Below are positions 1 through 8,943 of a DNA stretch of 35,193 bases, in pieces (position 1 is the stretch's first letter; every line of letters begins with the position of its first letter). A model generated the notes under the pieces. That model was not told the DNA's origin. It made no database searches and saw nothing but the letters and a program-made list of their open reading frames with translations. Position numbers and translations under genes: made by a program. Source of the DNA: Pirellulales bacterium. GTDB taxonomy: Bacteria; Planctomycetota; Planctomycetia; Pirellulales; JANQPP01. The stretch spans positions 1 through 35,193 of the forward strand of contig JANQPP010000136.1 in the NCBI GenBank assembly GCA_028289405.1. Direction: 5' to 3'.

Positions 1-363
1 GATGTACTCCACATCCCGGGGCAGCTTCGGTTTCGCCAACAAGCGGACAATTTCCGACTTCGTGCTGCCGGCGTCCGTGATCAGCGTACCTGGCGGACAA
101 TGGTCCGCAGCCCGCCGGGCCAATTCGGGAATCATTTCCACGGGCGTACACAAAACCACGAGATCCGCCTCCCCGACGCCTTGCGCCACGTCCGTCGTGG
201 TGCGTGTCACCGCGCCCTTCCGCTTGGCAATATTCAGGGAACGGCGGTTCCGACCGATGCCGATGACTTCCGAAGCCAATTCGCGACGCCGCAGCGCCAA
301 GCCGAGCGACCCGCCAATCAGGCCGACTCCCACGATCGCCACTCGGTCAAACGGTCGTGCCAT
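1..363 (-). CDS. tyrA: Prephenate dehydrogenase, N-terminal part (cut by window edge)
   Basis: The first 121 codons of a minus-strand gene that leaves the window on the left. The protein starts MARPFDRVAIVGVGLIGGS, a Rossmann NAD(P)-binding turn with the GxGLIGGS signature (about residues 12-19) typical of TyrA. It continues with DLVVLCTPV (strand 4 of the fold) and a TLITDAGSTKSEIV block, which is the conserved D-x-GS-K stretch of prephenate/arogenate dehydrogenases. The family oxidatively decarboxylates prephenate to 4-hydroxyphenylpyruvate for tyrosine synthesis in the cytoplasm. The ATG at 363 is chosen because the fold begins directly after it; the ribosome binding site is weak (GAAGG close by). 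The catalytic histidine region lies outside the window, so prephenate cannot be told from arogenate specificity. Confidence 0.9.
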   Translation of the reverse strand, partial: MARPFDRVAIVGVGLIGGSLGLALRRRELASEVIGIGRNRRSLNIAKRKGAVTRTTTDVAQGVGEADLVVLCTPVEMIPELARRAADHCPPGTLITDAGSTKSEIVRLLAKPKLPRDVEYI

Positions 364-710
364 GCCTTCGCAACAGAAACACACGTCCGCGCCGCGTGCC
401 CAAAAGTTCCGCTGATTGGATCCGTGATCATCCGACTCTGCTCGGATTGGAACTTTCCGTTCCCTGGTCGGACGCGAGACCCCATCGTAGCAAAATGAGG
501 ACCACGCAAATAGGAGGCCAACCCTATGTGGTCACAGGGTTGCCATTGCCCTGGTCGTGTCGGTTTCGGGGACATGAATAAGCAAGAAACATCCAAGAAG
601 CGCGGCTAAAATACGATGTCTTATATGTCAGAAATTTAGTGGTTCAGAGTTCCCGGGCAGGCGAAGTCCTGCCGCATCAGGCTGAAAGCAAGCACAAAGG
701 AGGATTCGAC
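364..710. promoter_or_regulatory. Divergent intergenic region with a near-palindrome
   Basis: The 347 bases between tyrA (leftward) and the leucine-rich-repeat gene (rightward) must hold both promoters. The one clear structure is an imperfect palindrome at 520-541: AACCC and TGTG on the left mirror CACA and GGGTT on the right, with two unpaired bases. It resembles an operator or small hairpin. No convincing -35/-10 pair was identified. Reading frames across this stretch look non-coding. Confidence 0.35.
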
Positions 711-1469
711 TTGACCGATGAAAAACCGCCCATGGATTGGAAACCTTCATCCCTTCGCCTGGTGGTCTTTGTTCCGGTCTTGCTGGGCACGCTGGCGGCC
801 TGTGGCTGGCTGTTTCAACTGCAGCGGATTCCGCATGAGATCAAGGTTCTTTTCTGGTTGGGAGCCATGATCTGCCTGCTAGCGTTTCAGCATTGCCTTT
901 TCCGGGAGCAGCACCGTTTGGCTTGGAGCAAGATCACCCAGGCGATGGGGGTGCGGCAGGGCCAATTTAGCCTTTTGGGGCTTCTCCTTGCGGTTTCTTT
1001 GGCGTGCGGGTTCTTCGCCTACGTTCGTTGGGAAACAGAAAGGGCCCTAGAACGGCATACGGGACGTCAGAAAATCGTCGCCGGTGCCATGGAGATCGTG
1101 GGCAAGGGGAAGGCCAGGTTTTCCGGCGCCACCCATGACGTGATGGTCATCGTCGAGCGGAAGGATTTCGGCGATGCCGATCTGAAACGGCTGATTGAAT
1201 ATTTTGATGCCCGGCTTCCACCTGAAGGCGGCATTTACTTTCTGTCCTTGGAAGCTACCTCCGTCACGGACCAAGGGTTGGCCCTGCTTGCCCAATGCCA
1301 TCGGCTCCAATATCTGTGCCTCGACAAAACCCCGGTATCGGACGAAGGACTTCAACACGTCGTGGGATTGCCCAACTTGGAAGCGATCTCCGCAACGGGC
1401 ACGAAAGTCACCGACGCCTGGCGGAATCGAATGCGAGAAGAACGACCCAAGCTCCAGATATCTCGTTGA
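711..1469 (+). CDS. Leucine-rich-repeat membrane protein, three TM segments
   Basis: A 252-residue protein. The start is set to the TTG at 711 because a strong Shine-Dalgarno (AAAGGAGG, 696-703) lies 7 bases before it; the in-frame ATG at 639 has no such site. Three hydrophobic segments follow (about residues 14-34, 44-64 and 84-103), then a short linker and a soluble C-terminal region. Its last 80 residues carry about two and a half leucine-rich-repeat units of the bacterial cysteine-less type: SLEATSVTDQGL, CLDKTPVSDEGL and ISATGTKVTD. Such repeats usually bind other proteins. A second protein of the same plan is encoded at 10590-11363. The role is unknown; the soluble domain could face either side of the membrane. 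Confidence 0.8.
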   Translation: MTDEKPPMDWKPSSLRLVVFVPVLLGTLAACGWLFQLQRIPHEIKVLFWLGAMICLLAFQHCLFREQHRLAWSKITQAMGVRQGQFSLLGLLLAVSLACGFFAYVRWETERALERHTGRQKIVAGAMEIVGKGKARFSGATHDVMVIVERKDFGDADLKRLIEYFDARLPPEGGIYFLSLEATSVTDQGLALLAQCHRLQYLCLDKTPVSDEGLQHVVGLPNLEAISATGTKVTDAWRNRMREERPKLQISR

Positions 1470-1590
1470 AATGCTCTTAACGCTAAATCATGGGAAACCA
1501 CGTCAAGAATCCCGCGTTGCATACGAATCACTGGCACGTTACAAGGTAGTTCGACCACGAACAGCGACTTGATTTTTCAGGGGATTTGCC

Positions 1591-2364
1591 ATGCGCACGC
1601 GACGTTCGAAAATCAGTCTCGCTAGCACCTCGTTTCTGGTTTTGGCTCTGTGTTGGACGGTATTCGCGACCGGCAAAGAAGAGCAAACGGCAACGAACAA
1701 GAAGCCTTCGCCGGCTCCATCCGCCGCAGACAAAGAAGAACCGTCTAATGCCGAGGAACGCTTTGACTATCGTGTGCGGGAGGATTTCTTCGCGGGACTG
1801 GAGGGGGATGAAGAAGCGTACGAACGTGTCGTCCGGGCTTGCGAGGAAGTGCTGGCGACGAATCCTCGCCACGCGGAGGGGTTGGTATGGAGGGGCGCCG
1901 TCCGCATGATGAAATCGAGAGATGCGTTTCGCGGTGGTGACGTGGCGAACGGCAAGAAGCTTTGGGCTACCGCGCTGAAGGATATGGATGACGCCGTGGA
2001 AATCGCCCCGGACCACATCGGCGTCTTGATTCCGCGTGCCGCCGTGCTGCTTCCCGCTGGCCGAAATGCGCCCCCGCTGATGGGAAAGCCCGTTTTGCTT
2101 AAAGTACGCGCCGATTTCGAGCGGACTTACGAGCGACAAAAAGATATTCTCGATGAATTGGGCGAACATCCGCTGGGAGAATTGCGGATGGGACTGGCCG
2201 ACGTTTACCGTCTGCTGGGCGAACACGACAAATCCGAGGCGCAGCTCAAGGCCGTTCAGCGTGAACTGCCGGAAACCGAGTATGCCGAGCGGGCCACCGC
2301 ATGGCTGGCAGCGTCGCCGGAGAAAAAGTTGGCTCACACGTGCATCGGCTGTCACTCGGAATAG
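1591..2364 (+). CDS. Exported TPR-like protein with a C-terminal haem-c motif
   Basis: A 257-residue protein with a good ribosome site (AGGGGA) before the ATG. Residues 1-27 form a signal peptide, followed by a Lys/Pro/Ala-rich linker. Residues 75-240 are all-helical with tetratricopeptide-like spacing (EEVLATNPRHAEGLVWRGAV, DMDDAVEIAPDHIGVLIPRA, GLADVYRLLGEHDKSEAQL). The last residues are CIGCHSE, so Cys251-x-x-Cys254-His255 is a single covalent haem-c attachment site only two residues from the end. The export signal agrees with periplasmic haem ligation. No methionine axial ligand can be assigned. It converges on the PQQ-propeller gene with 27 bases between stops. The function is unknown; a scaffold carrying one haem is one possibility, and the motif could instead bind metal or be fortuitous. 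Confidence 0.8.
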   Translation: MRTRRSKISLASTSFLVLALCWTVFATGKEEQTATNKKPSPAPSAADKEEPSNAEERFDYRVREDFFAGLEGDEEAYERVVRACEEVLATNPRHAEGLVWRGAVRMMKSRDAFRGGDVANGKKLWATALKDMDDAVEIAPDHIGVLIPRAAVLLPAGRNAPPLMGKPVLLKVRADFERTYERQKDILDELGEHPLGELRMGLADVYRLLGEHDKSEAQLKAVQRELPETEYAERATAWLAASPEKKLAHTCIGCHSE

Positions 2365-2391
2365 TTGTTACGGGTCGGTGTTTCGCGTCGC

Positions 2392-3702
2392 TCATTTTTC
2401 CACGGTGCCTACGGCATAGAGCCGCTCATAAGCCCGCAGGAAGATGACGCCGTCGCTGATGGCGGGCGTGGCGTAGAAGGTTCCGGGCAGTTGGTTCCGT
2501 GCCAGCGGCCGACCGGTCTTGTCCGCCGAGAATACGGTGCAGGTTCCTCGAATGCTCAGCGCGTAGACCTTCCCGTCTCCCGCGACGAGCGAGGCATGGT
2601 ACGGCCCCGTCTCCAGGCGGCGGCGCCAATGGATTTCACCGCTGGTAACGTCGAGACAAGTGAGCACGCCATGGTCGCTGAGTAGGAACAGCAGATCGCC
2701 CGCGCAGACAGGCGTGGAGGAATCAGGTGACGCCTGGGCGAAACGCCACAAATGGTTGGCATTGGCTGGCGACGAATCTGGCACCGCCACGGCCAACATG
2801 TGTCCCAAACCGCCACCACCGGGATTCCCTGACGTGGCCACGACGATTCCCTCCCGTACCGCGACGGGGGAAGCGATGACTCGCCCGAAGGGGCTTTGAA
2901 TGGCCAGGCCATCACTGGCCCAAAGCTGCCGGCCCGTCAGAGGATCGTAGGCATTAACGTGATCGGAACCGGAGATCAACAGGGCCGGTTCGCCGTGCAG
3001 CTCCGCCATGATGGGCGTGGAGTAGGCGTCCGGGCCGTCATCCTGGGCCGGGAACTCTCGATCCTGCTTCCAAACCTCCTGGCCTGTCATTTTGTCGAGC
3101 GCCAGCACGTACGAAGGCCCCTTGGTCATGCAGGCGATGTAGAGCAGGTCTCCCCACAGGCGGGGAGAAGATCCCATGCCGAAGGTGATGTCGTATGCTC
3201 CGTAATCTTCAGTCAAGTCGCGTTCCCAGATGACCCGCCCCTGATCCGCGTCGAGGCAGACTAGCAGCCCTGTGCCGAAGAAGGCCCAGACATGCTCCTC
3301 ATCGGCGATGGGTGAGGGCGTGGCCGCGTTGTGCCGATGCGCGTAGAGCTGCGGGTCCCCCTTCGCCGCCAGCGCCCCCTTGCCCACGGGCGTCTTGTGA
3401 ATGACCTTCCCGGTCAGTCGGTCGAGGGAAATGACCCACAGCGAGCGGTCCGCCTCCTGCGTCGTGAGATCGACGCGTTGGGACGTCACCGCTGGCGAGG
3501 AATTGGCACGCCCTGATAGATCCGTGGCCCAGAGGACTCCGGCTCGGGGCGACCATACCGTGGGAAGGTCGGATTCCGAAGAAAGGCCGTTTCCAGTGTG
3601 TCCGCGAAACTGCGGCCAAGTCTCCCCGCGCGACTCTCTCGCTGCGATGAGAGCGATGATCACGATTATGCACGGAAGGCTTCTCAGATAGTGGGAATGC
3701 AT
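2392..3702 (-). CDS. Exported PQQ-type beta-propeller protein (BamB-like fold)
   Basis: A 436-residue protein with a good ribosome site (AAGGAAGG, spacing 7). Residues 1-27 are a signal peptide ending near SRGE. WPQFRGHTGNG (about 29-39) is the usual opening of planctomycete PQQ-like propellers. Repeated blades follow with the W-x-x-D/x-G/G-x-x-Y pattern: SLDRLTGKVI, CLDADQGRVIWERDL, ALDKMTGQEVW, AYDPLTGRQLWA, CLDVTSGEIHWRRRL. It lacks the catalytic residues and the PQQ-binding vicinal cysteines of alcohol dehydrogenases, so a redox enzyme is unlikely. Homologues are abundant in planctomycetes and are usually annotated as BamB family without proof. It is upstream of, and on the same strand as, nothing in its own operon: the molybdenum hydroxylase genes end 62 bases before its start. 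Confidence 0.9.
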   Translation of the reverse strand: MHSHYLRSLPCIIVIIALIAARESRGETWPQFRGHTGNGLSSESDLPTVWSPRAGVLWATDLSGRANSSPAVTSQRVDLTTQEADRSLWVISLDRLTGKVIHKTPVGKGALAAKGDPQLYAHRHNAATPSPIADEEHVWAFFGTGLLVCLDADQGRVIWERDLTEDYGAYDITFGMGSSPRLWGDLLYIACMTKGPSYVLALDKMTGQEVWKQDREFPAQDDGPDAYSTPIMAELHGEPALLISGSDHVNAYDPLTGRQLWASDGLAIQSPFGRVIASPVAVREGIVVATSGNPGGGGLGHMLAVAVPDSSPANANHLWRFAQASPDSSTPVCAGDLLFLLSDHGVLTCLDVTSGEIHWRRRLETGPYHASLVAGDGKVYALSIRGTCTVFSADKTGRPLARNQLPGTFYATPAISDGVIFLRAYERLYAVGTVEK

Positions 3703-3764
3703 GGGCAGACCTTCCTTCAGAGCGGAGTCACGGGCAGTAAAATCTACCAGCGGAGTAACGGTAA

Positions 3765-6041
3765 TTACGCGGATTCGTGACGGGAGATTTCCGCCCAGAG
3801 CCGAGGCGGCGACATGGGAAGTTCCCGCATCCGCACGCCCGTGGCCCGATAGACCGCGTTGGCGATGGCGGCGGGAGGCGGGACAATCGGCGTTTCGCCC
3901 ACGCCGCGCACGCCGTAGGGATGCGCCGGATTGGGCACCTCCACAATGATCGTGTCGATCATGGGCACGTCCAGGCAGGTGGGGATGCGGTAGTCGAGAA
4001 AGCTGGCGTTTTGCATCCGGCCCGAATCGTCAAAGAAGTATTCCTCGTTGAGCGCCCAGCCGATGCCCTGCACGGCGCCCCCTTGCATTTGGCCTTCCAC
4101 GTAGCTGGGATGGATGGCTTTGCCAGCATCTTGAATGGCCGTGTAGCGGAGGATGGTGACCTTGGCGGTGTCCGGATCGACTTCCACGTCCACGATATGC
4201 GTGCCGAAGCCGTTAGTGGGCCCCGCCGGATCGACCGTGGCCCGGCCCACGACGGGCCCCCCCGTCTCGTGCAATCGGGAAGCCAATTCCTGAAAGCTGA
4301 TGGCCTTGTCATCCGCTCGGAAAGTCCCTTCTTCCACTGTGACCTTCTCCGCGTCGCATTCCCACAAGATGGCGGCCCGTTCTTTCATCTGTCTAAGAAT
4401 ATCGAGGCCGGCATGATAAGCCGCGAGGCCGGTGGCGAACGTTACACGACTGCCACCGGTGACATCGGTGTAGCCCACGCTGTCCGTATCGCCCACCTGC
4501 GGATGCACTTCTTCGGCAGAAATTCCCAAGGTCTCGGCAAGCTGCATGGCCACCGAAGTCCGAGTGCCACCAATATCGGTGGAACCCTCGATCAAGGTCA
4601 CGGTCCCATCGGCGTTGACGTTGGCGGCCGCGCTCGATTTCAGACCGATGTTGAACCAATATCCGCTGGCGATACCCCGTCCACGATGCGGTCCTTCCAA
4701 GGGGGACTTCCAATGGTCGGAAGACCGCGCTGCCTCCAAGGTCTCGATTAGACCGACGCGGGGATAAACGGGCCCATCCACGCGACGGGTGCCTTCCTTC
4801 GCGGCATTTTTCAGGCGGAATTCAATGGGGTCAATGTTGAGTTGCTCGGCCAACTCGTCGATCACCGATTCGCAGGCGAAAGCGGCCTGCGTGGCACCCG
4901 GTGCGCGGTAGGCTTGTGTCTTTGGCTTGTTGAGTACAACGTCATAGCCATCCACGATAGCGTGGGGTAAATCGTAACAACTGAACACGCACATGCTGCC
5001 GGCGCCAATCATGCCGTCCGGGAAAGCGCCGGCATCGTACGCCAGCCATGCCTCGCCGGCGGTGAGGCGGCCATCTTTTTTCGCGCCCAGTTTGATTCGC
5101 ACGAACGAGCCCGGTGTCGGTCCGGTCCCTTCAAACACCTCGTCGCGGTCCATGGTCATTTTGACGGGCCGGCCACACTTTTTGCTGAGCAGCGCGGCGA
5201 CCGGTTCCAGATAAACGGCGATCTTGCCGCCGAAGCCGCCGCCGATTTCGCAGGGCACGACGGTCACCTGCGAGACCGGAATTTGCAGCAATTCCGCCGT
5301 CTGCTGGCGGGCGGTGAAGGAACCTTGCGTGGAGGTCCAAATCGTGAGGTGTCCGTCGGCATTCCACAGCGCGGTGGAGACATGCGGTTCGATATAGCCT
5401 TGATGGACACTGGCGGTCTTGAATTCCCGCTCGATGACCACCTCCGCTTCCGCGAAGCCTTCTTCTAGATTTCCTTTTTCGAAATGGATGTGCGTGGAGA
5501 CATTGCTCGGCTTGTCGCCGCGCTGTCCCATGCTGTCGGTGTACACATCGTCGTGCAGCAGCGGGGCGTCTTCCTGCATGGCATCCAGGACCCACGTCAC
5601 GGTGGGGAGCGTCTCGTATTCCACGCGGATCAAGTTGAGCGCCTCGCGGGCGGTGTGGGCATCCACGGCAGCCACCGCCGCCACGGCGTGCCCCTTGTAA
5701 AGTGCCTTTTCGTGGGCCAGCACGTTCCGCCCCAGGTGAGCCAGATTCACCGCGCCCTCGCCCAAGTTGGCGATCTTGTCGGCCAGGTCGGGAAGATCTT
5801 CGCGAGTGGCCACCGCCAGCACGCCGGGAAGTTTCTCTGCTTCGGACGTGTCGATCGACAGGATCTTGGCATGTGGATGAGGACTGCGGAGGATTTTGCC
5901 GTGAGCCAGTCCCGTGATCTGAAAATCCGCGCCGTAGATGGCACGACCGGTTACCTTGTCCGCGCCATCGTGGCGGATGGGCCGTTTGCCGAGAACCTTG
6001 TATTCCCGCGCGGAATCGCCGGATTGGGCGTCGCTTTTCAT
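3765..6041 (-). CDS. Molybdopterin-binding subunit of a xanthine dehydrogenase-type hydroxylase
   Basis: A 758-residue large subunit that carries the molybdopterin cofactor. Residues 13-150 match the a/b hammerhead domain (KRPIRHDGADKVTGRAIYGAD). Later landmarks are QGYIEPH (214-220), the pterin-binding GGGFGGK (267-273), QAYRAPG (376-382) and the active-site loop GVRGVGE with Glu716, the base that activates the Mo-bound water. The AYRAPG form, not the AYRCSFR loop of CO dehydrogenase, argues for a xanthine/aldehyde-type enzyme; the exact substrate (purine, aldehyde or N-heterocycle) cannot be told. It is the last of three co-directional genes in the order FAD, 2Fe-2S, Mo, with gaps of 16 and 17 bases. 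No Tat signal is visible, so the complex is probably cytoplasmic. Confidence 0.95.
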   Translation of the reverse strand: MKSDAQSGDSAREYKVLGKRPIRHDGADKVTGRAIYGADFQITGLAHGKILRSPHPHAKILSIDTSEAEKLPGVLAVATREDLPDLADKIANLGEGAVNLAHLGRNVLAHEKALYKGHAVAAVAAVDAHTAREALNLIRVEYETLPTVTWVLDAMQEDAPLLHDDVYTDSMGQRGDKPSNVSTHIHFEKGNLEEGFAEAEVVIEREFKTASVHQGYIEPHVSTALWNADGHLTIWTSTQGSFTARQQTAELLQIPVSQVTVVPCEIGGGFGGKIAVYLEPVAALLSKKCGRPVKMTMDRDEVFEGTGPTPGSFVRIKLGAKKDGRLTAGEAWLAYDAGAFPDGMIGAGSMCVFSCYDLPHAIVDGYDVVLNKPKTQAYRAPGATQAAFACESVIDELAEQLNIDPIEFRLKNAAKEGTRRVDGPVYPRVGLIETLEAARSSDHWKSPLEGPHRGRGIASGYWFNIGLKSSAAANVNADGTVTLIEGSTDIGGTRTSVAMQLAETLGISAEEVHPQVGDTDSVGYTDVTGGSRVTFATGLAAYHAGLDILRQMKERAAILWECDAEKVTVEEGTFRADDKAISFQELASRLHETGGPVVGRATVDPAGPTNGFGTHIVDVEVDPDTAKVTILRYTAIQDAGKAIHPSYVEGQMQGGAVQGIGWALNEEYFFDDSGRMQNASFLDYRIPTCLDVPMIDTIIVEVPNPAHPYGVRGVGETPIVPPPAAIANAVYRATGVRMRELPMSPPRLWAEISRHESA

Positions 6042-6058
6042 GATGAATGGATCCCAGG

Positions 6059-6565
6059 TTATGTCGAGCTTTGAGCGTTATTTTCCGCCAGCCTTTCAGC
6101 GGCGTGCTGCACGGCCCGCACAATCTTGTCGTAGCCGGTGCAACGGCAGAGGTTGCCCGCCAACTGAAAGCGGATCTCGTGTTCGGTCGGTTGAGGGTTC
6201 TTGTCCAGCAGGGCCTTGGCTGTCATCAAAAAACCTGGAGTGCAAATCCCGCACTGCAAGGCCGCGTCCTCCAGGAAGCACTGCTGCAATGGATGCAGGT
6301 GCCCCGCGTCGGCCAAGCCTTCGATGGTCGTGATCTCCGCGCCTTCGGCCTCCACCGCCAGAACCAGGCAACTGTCGACCGGAGAGCCGTTCAGGAGGAC
6401 GGTGCAAGCGCCACAGTTGCCGTTGTTGCAGCCTTCCTTGGCCCCGGTGAGGCGTAGCACGTCCCGGAGCACTTCCAACAGGCTGTGATGTGGTTCGCAG
6501 AGAAACTCGACATCTTCCCCGTTGATCTTGGTCGTGACGTGTGTCTTTTTTTGGGTCTTGGTCAA
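6059..6565 (-). CDS. 2Fe-2S subunit of the molybdenum hydroxylase
   Basis: A 168-residue small subunit that passes electrons from the Mo centre to FAD. Four N-terminal cysteines, Cys46, Cys51, Cys54 (CNNGNCGAC) and Cys66, bind the plant-ferredoxin-type cluster. The C-terminal helical domain binds the second cluster through Cys105, Cys108 (QCGICTPGF) and Cys140, Cys142 (NLCRCTGY). The start is placed at TTG 6565, which has AAAGGAAG 6 bases upstream; the in-frame sequence further upstream overlaps the FAD gene out of frame and has no family similarity. Length and cysteine spacing are normal for the family. Confidence 0.93.
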   Translation of the reverse strand: MTKTQKKTHVTTKINGEDVEFLCEPHHSLLEVLRDVLRLTGAKEGCNNGNCGACTVLLNGSPVDSCLVLAVEAEGAEITTIEGLADAGHLHPLQQCFLEDAALQCGICTPGFLMTAKALLDKNPQPTEHEIRFQLAGNLCRCTGYDKIVRAVQHAAERLAENNAQSST

Positions 6566-6581
6566 GAGTCGCTTCCTTTGT

Positions 6582-7466
6582 TCACGAACGATGGCCACGT
6601 GCCCGCTCCACGGCCCGCTGCAAGGTGCGGCGGGTGAGCACGCCGGCCAAGTGCGTGCGGTAATCGATGGTGCCTCGTTTGTCATTGATCGGATTGGCCA
6701 CGGCGCGGGCCCGTTGGCCGGCTTCCTCGAAACTTTCTTCCCGGGCAGGCTGGCCCACGAGCCACTCCGCCGCTTCCTCGGCGAGGACGGGAGTGGGCGC
6801 GATGGCCCCCAGCGCGATTCTGGCCGCCGTGATCGTCTCTCCGGAATCGTCGAGTTGCACCCATGAAGCCGCCCCCGCCACGGCGATATCCATTTCGTTG
6901 CGAGGAATGAAACGTTCATAGGCTGAGCCGCACAGGCCCAAGGTAGTGGGAAAACGCAGGCTCACGAGCAGTTCACCCGGCTGCAGCACGTTCTTTCCCA
7001 CGCCGGTGCAGAACTCCGCCGCGGGCACTTGGCGGCGGCCACCGGGTCCGGCAATCTCGCAGGTGACTCCATGCACGAGCAATGGCGGAACGCCATCGGC
7101 TGCGGGAGACGAGTTGCACAGGTTGCCGCCAATCGAAGCCCGGCTTTGAATCTGCCAGCCGCCGATAATCCGCGCCGCGTCGACCAAGGCGGGGAATGAC
7201 CGGCAGATGTCCGCGTGTCCGTAAATGCGTTCGCAGGGGACCGCCGCGCCCAGCACGAATTCGCCATTTCCCGTCTCGGGCAGAGCCGTTAACTCCGGCG
7301 CCTTTTTGATGTCCACGATGACGCGGGCTTGTTTCAGGCCTTCGCGAAGCTGGACCAGGATGTCCGTGCCGCCGGCCAAGGGCCGCGCGCCTTCCCCTTG
7401 CTCCGCCAAGCAGGCCACCGCTTCCTCGACGCTCTTGGGAGCGACATATTCAAGAGCATCCACCAA
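6582..7466 (-). CDS. FAD-binding subunit of the molybdenum hydroxylase
   Basis: A 294-residue medium subunit and the first gene of the operon. The flavin-binding landmarks are PLAGGTDILVQLREG (about 29-43) and the second pyrophosphate loop SIGGNLCNSSPAAD (111-124). The C-terminal part matches the CO-dehydrogenase flavoprotein C-domain (IALGAIAPTPVLAEEAAEWL). TTG at 7466 is taken as start because AGAGGAG lies 7 bases before it; GTG at 7463 is possible. Two of the three operon genes appear to use TTG. The subunit hands electrons from the iron-sulphur clusters to NAD+ or another acceptor. No maturation factor (XdhC/MocA-like) follows within the window. Confidence 0.93.
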   Translation of the reverse strand: MVDALEYVAPKSVEEAVACLAEQGEGARPLAGGTDILVQLREGLKQARVIVDIKKAPELTALPETGNGEFVLGAAVPCERIYGHADICRSFPALVDAARIIGGWQIQSRASIGGNLCNSSPAADGVPPLLVHGVTCEIAGPGGRRQVPAAEFCTGVGKNVLQPGELLVSLRFPTTLGLCGSAYERFIPRNEMDIAVAGAASWVQLDDSGETITAARIALGAIAPTPVLAEEAAEWLVGQPAREESFEEAGQRARAVANPINDKRGTIDYRTHLAGVLTRRTLQRAVERARGHRS

Positions 7467-7654
7467 CTCGCGACTCCTCTACGAAGACCCCGACAAAGAA
7501 CAACAACAAACGGACATCTCCAAGCTCATGAATCTATGGCAATATCGCGCCTGCCTGCCCGCCATGTCAAGCAAGTCGGTCTCACATTCCAGCCAGCAGG
7601 CAAACCGGTCGGCCTTCCGGCGCGTAGGTCGATTCCGCGCAAGCAGGCAGAACG

Positions 7655-8602
7655 TCATCCGTCCACGGCAACATCGGCTCCCGCGTAATTGACCAATTCC
7701 ACGACCAATTGCTGGCCCCCTTCCCGGTGCCAATAGTCATCGAATTCTTGCCACGTCGTGGCCAGCGTGTCGGTGGCCCGTTGTTGGCATGCGGTGAGCG
7801 CATCACGCAAATCGTCTTCAGTCGCTTGGGCGGACCAGTCTCCAAAACAGCGCTCTGCCGTCGCCAGGTCATTGATGCGGCCCAGCGGCTCCTGAAGATG
7901 CTCCACGGCGGGATACAGTTCCTTTTTGAACGAAGCGGGAAAGGCCGCCTCGGCAAGCTCCATGGTGTAACGCAGATGCTTGAGAACAATTCGGAAGGCA
8001 TGCAACGTTTCCACATCGGGCCAGCCCTGTCCGGCATGATCAGCGATTTCCTCTACAACCGTCCGCAATCGCTGCCGGGCAAATTCCCCAAAAGTTGGTT
8101 CGAGATCGTGTGGCGTGCATTTCCGCCATTTGATCTTCGGTGTGAAGTGGGACATTTCCTTTGGGGACAGTCCCGCGCGGACACGCCGCTCCACGTCCAC
8201 GATGTCCGTCTGCGCTTCGCTTCGGCGTTTCCGCAGGAACTTGCGGATAAGGTTCTTTTCCTTTTTCGCTTCCTCGGAGCCGACGTAATCCGAAAGGTGC
8301 TCCAGCAACACATCCAAGTCACGGGCATCTCCGGCAGCCCGGCGGACGTGGCGGATCTTTTTCTTCAAACGCTTCGTGCGGTTGGGCGGCAACACTTCCC
8401 GAAAGAATTCGATGGCAGCTCCCAGACGGCGAGACGAGACCCGCAATTGATGGACGTATTCCACGTCTTGTTCATGATGTTTCGCCGCCAGCGGCAGGAA
8501 TCCCAAGAATGTCGCCAAGCGGGCTTCCCAAACCACCCGCGCGGCAGCGGAAACCGGCTGCTCCGGAGCAATTCCCCGGATCCATTTGCTTTTGGGGACC
8601 AT
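7655..8602 (-). CDS. CHAD domain protein
   Basis: A 315-residue all-helical, very basic protein. It carries the two conserved helical patches of CHAD domains: VHQLRVSSRRLGAAIEFF near residues 50-67, with H-x-x-R-x-x-x-R-R, and HAFRIVLKHLRYTMEL near 196-211, with H-x-x-R-x-x-x-K-x-x-R-Y. Between them is RHVRRAAGDARDLDVLLEHL, the other standard family block. CHAD domains bind inorganic polyphosphate through these His/Arg/Lys side chains and are often found on polyphosphate granules. No CYTH triphosphatase domain is fused or adjacent. Start ATG 8602 lacks a clear ribosome site. It is separated by about 190 bases from the molybdenum hydroxylase operon and is probably transcribed on its own. Confidence 0.9.
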   Translation of the reverse strand: MVPKSKWIRGIAPEQPVSAAARVVWEARLATFLGFLPLAAKHHEQDVEYVHQLRVSSRRLGAAIEFFREVLPPNRTKRLKKKIRHVRRAAGDARDLDVLLEHLSDYVGSEEAKKEKNLIRKFLRKRRSEAQTDIVDVERRVRAGLSPKEMSHFTPKIKWRKCTPHDLEPTFGEFARQRLRTVVEEIADHAGQGWPDVETLHAFRIVLKHLRYTMELAEAAFPASFKKELYPAVEHLQEPLGRINDLATAERCFGDWSAQATEDDLRDALTACQQRATDTLATTWQEFDDYWHREGGQQLVVELVNYAGADVAVDG

Positions 8603-8943
8603 GGACTAACCCGACAGCGGCGGAGATCACGTGGCGCAGGGAAAGCTCGGACGGTGTTTCGAGGATTCGCGCCCAACCCTTCCACGCGACGAACATTTAG
8701 GAATTCAGCGCGGCGCCAGTCCATGCCGCAGTTTTTCCACCGCTGAAAATAAAGCGCGGCGTGCCCAAAAGCAAACGTACAAGCCTCCGTGGCAGGTCCG
8801 TGCGCGCGGAGCCATGGACGAAACTCCCTCGGGATGGGGACAAGCGATTCCAAGTCACGGGACGCGAAACTTCGCCCCTCGTGGCGACCAAGGCTTCAGT
8901 CATCGAGATCCACTGAACCAGTGGATGCGAGCGATTACCGCCG
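8603..8943. other. Intergenic region with a short perfect hairpin
   Basis: No coding region is supported in these 341 bases; the reading frames that cross it look like arginine/proline-rich chance frames. A perfect 8-bp stem with a 3-base loop (ATCCACTG-AAC-CAGTGGAT, 8908-8926) lies 17 bases after the stop of the thioredoxin-fold gene on the minus strand. It may be a transcript end, but no T-run follows it. Confidence 0.35.

Noticed and set aside
5131..6123. A 330-codon minus-strand frame overlapping the Mo subunit
   Set aside because: Same strand but another frame, very Arg/Gly-rich, inside a certain gene.
3765..7466. Carbon monoxide dehydrogenase (CoxLMS)
   Set aside because: The gene order and subunits fit, but the large subunit has QAYRAPG and lacks the AYRCSFR active-site loop of form I CO dehydrogenase.
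8908..8926. Intrinsic terminator
   Set aside because: The stem is perfect but short and has no T-run on the expected strand; kept only as a hairpin within the intergenic entry.
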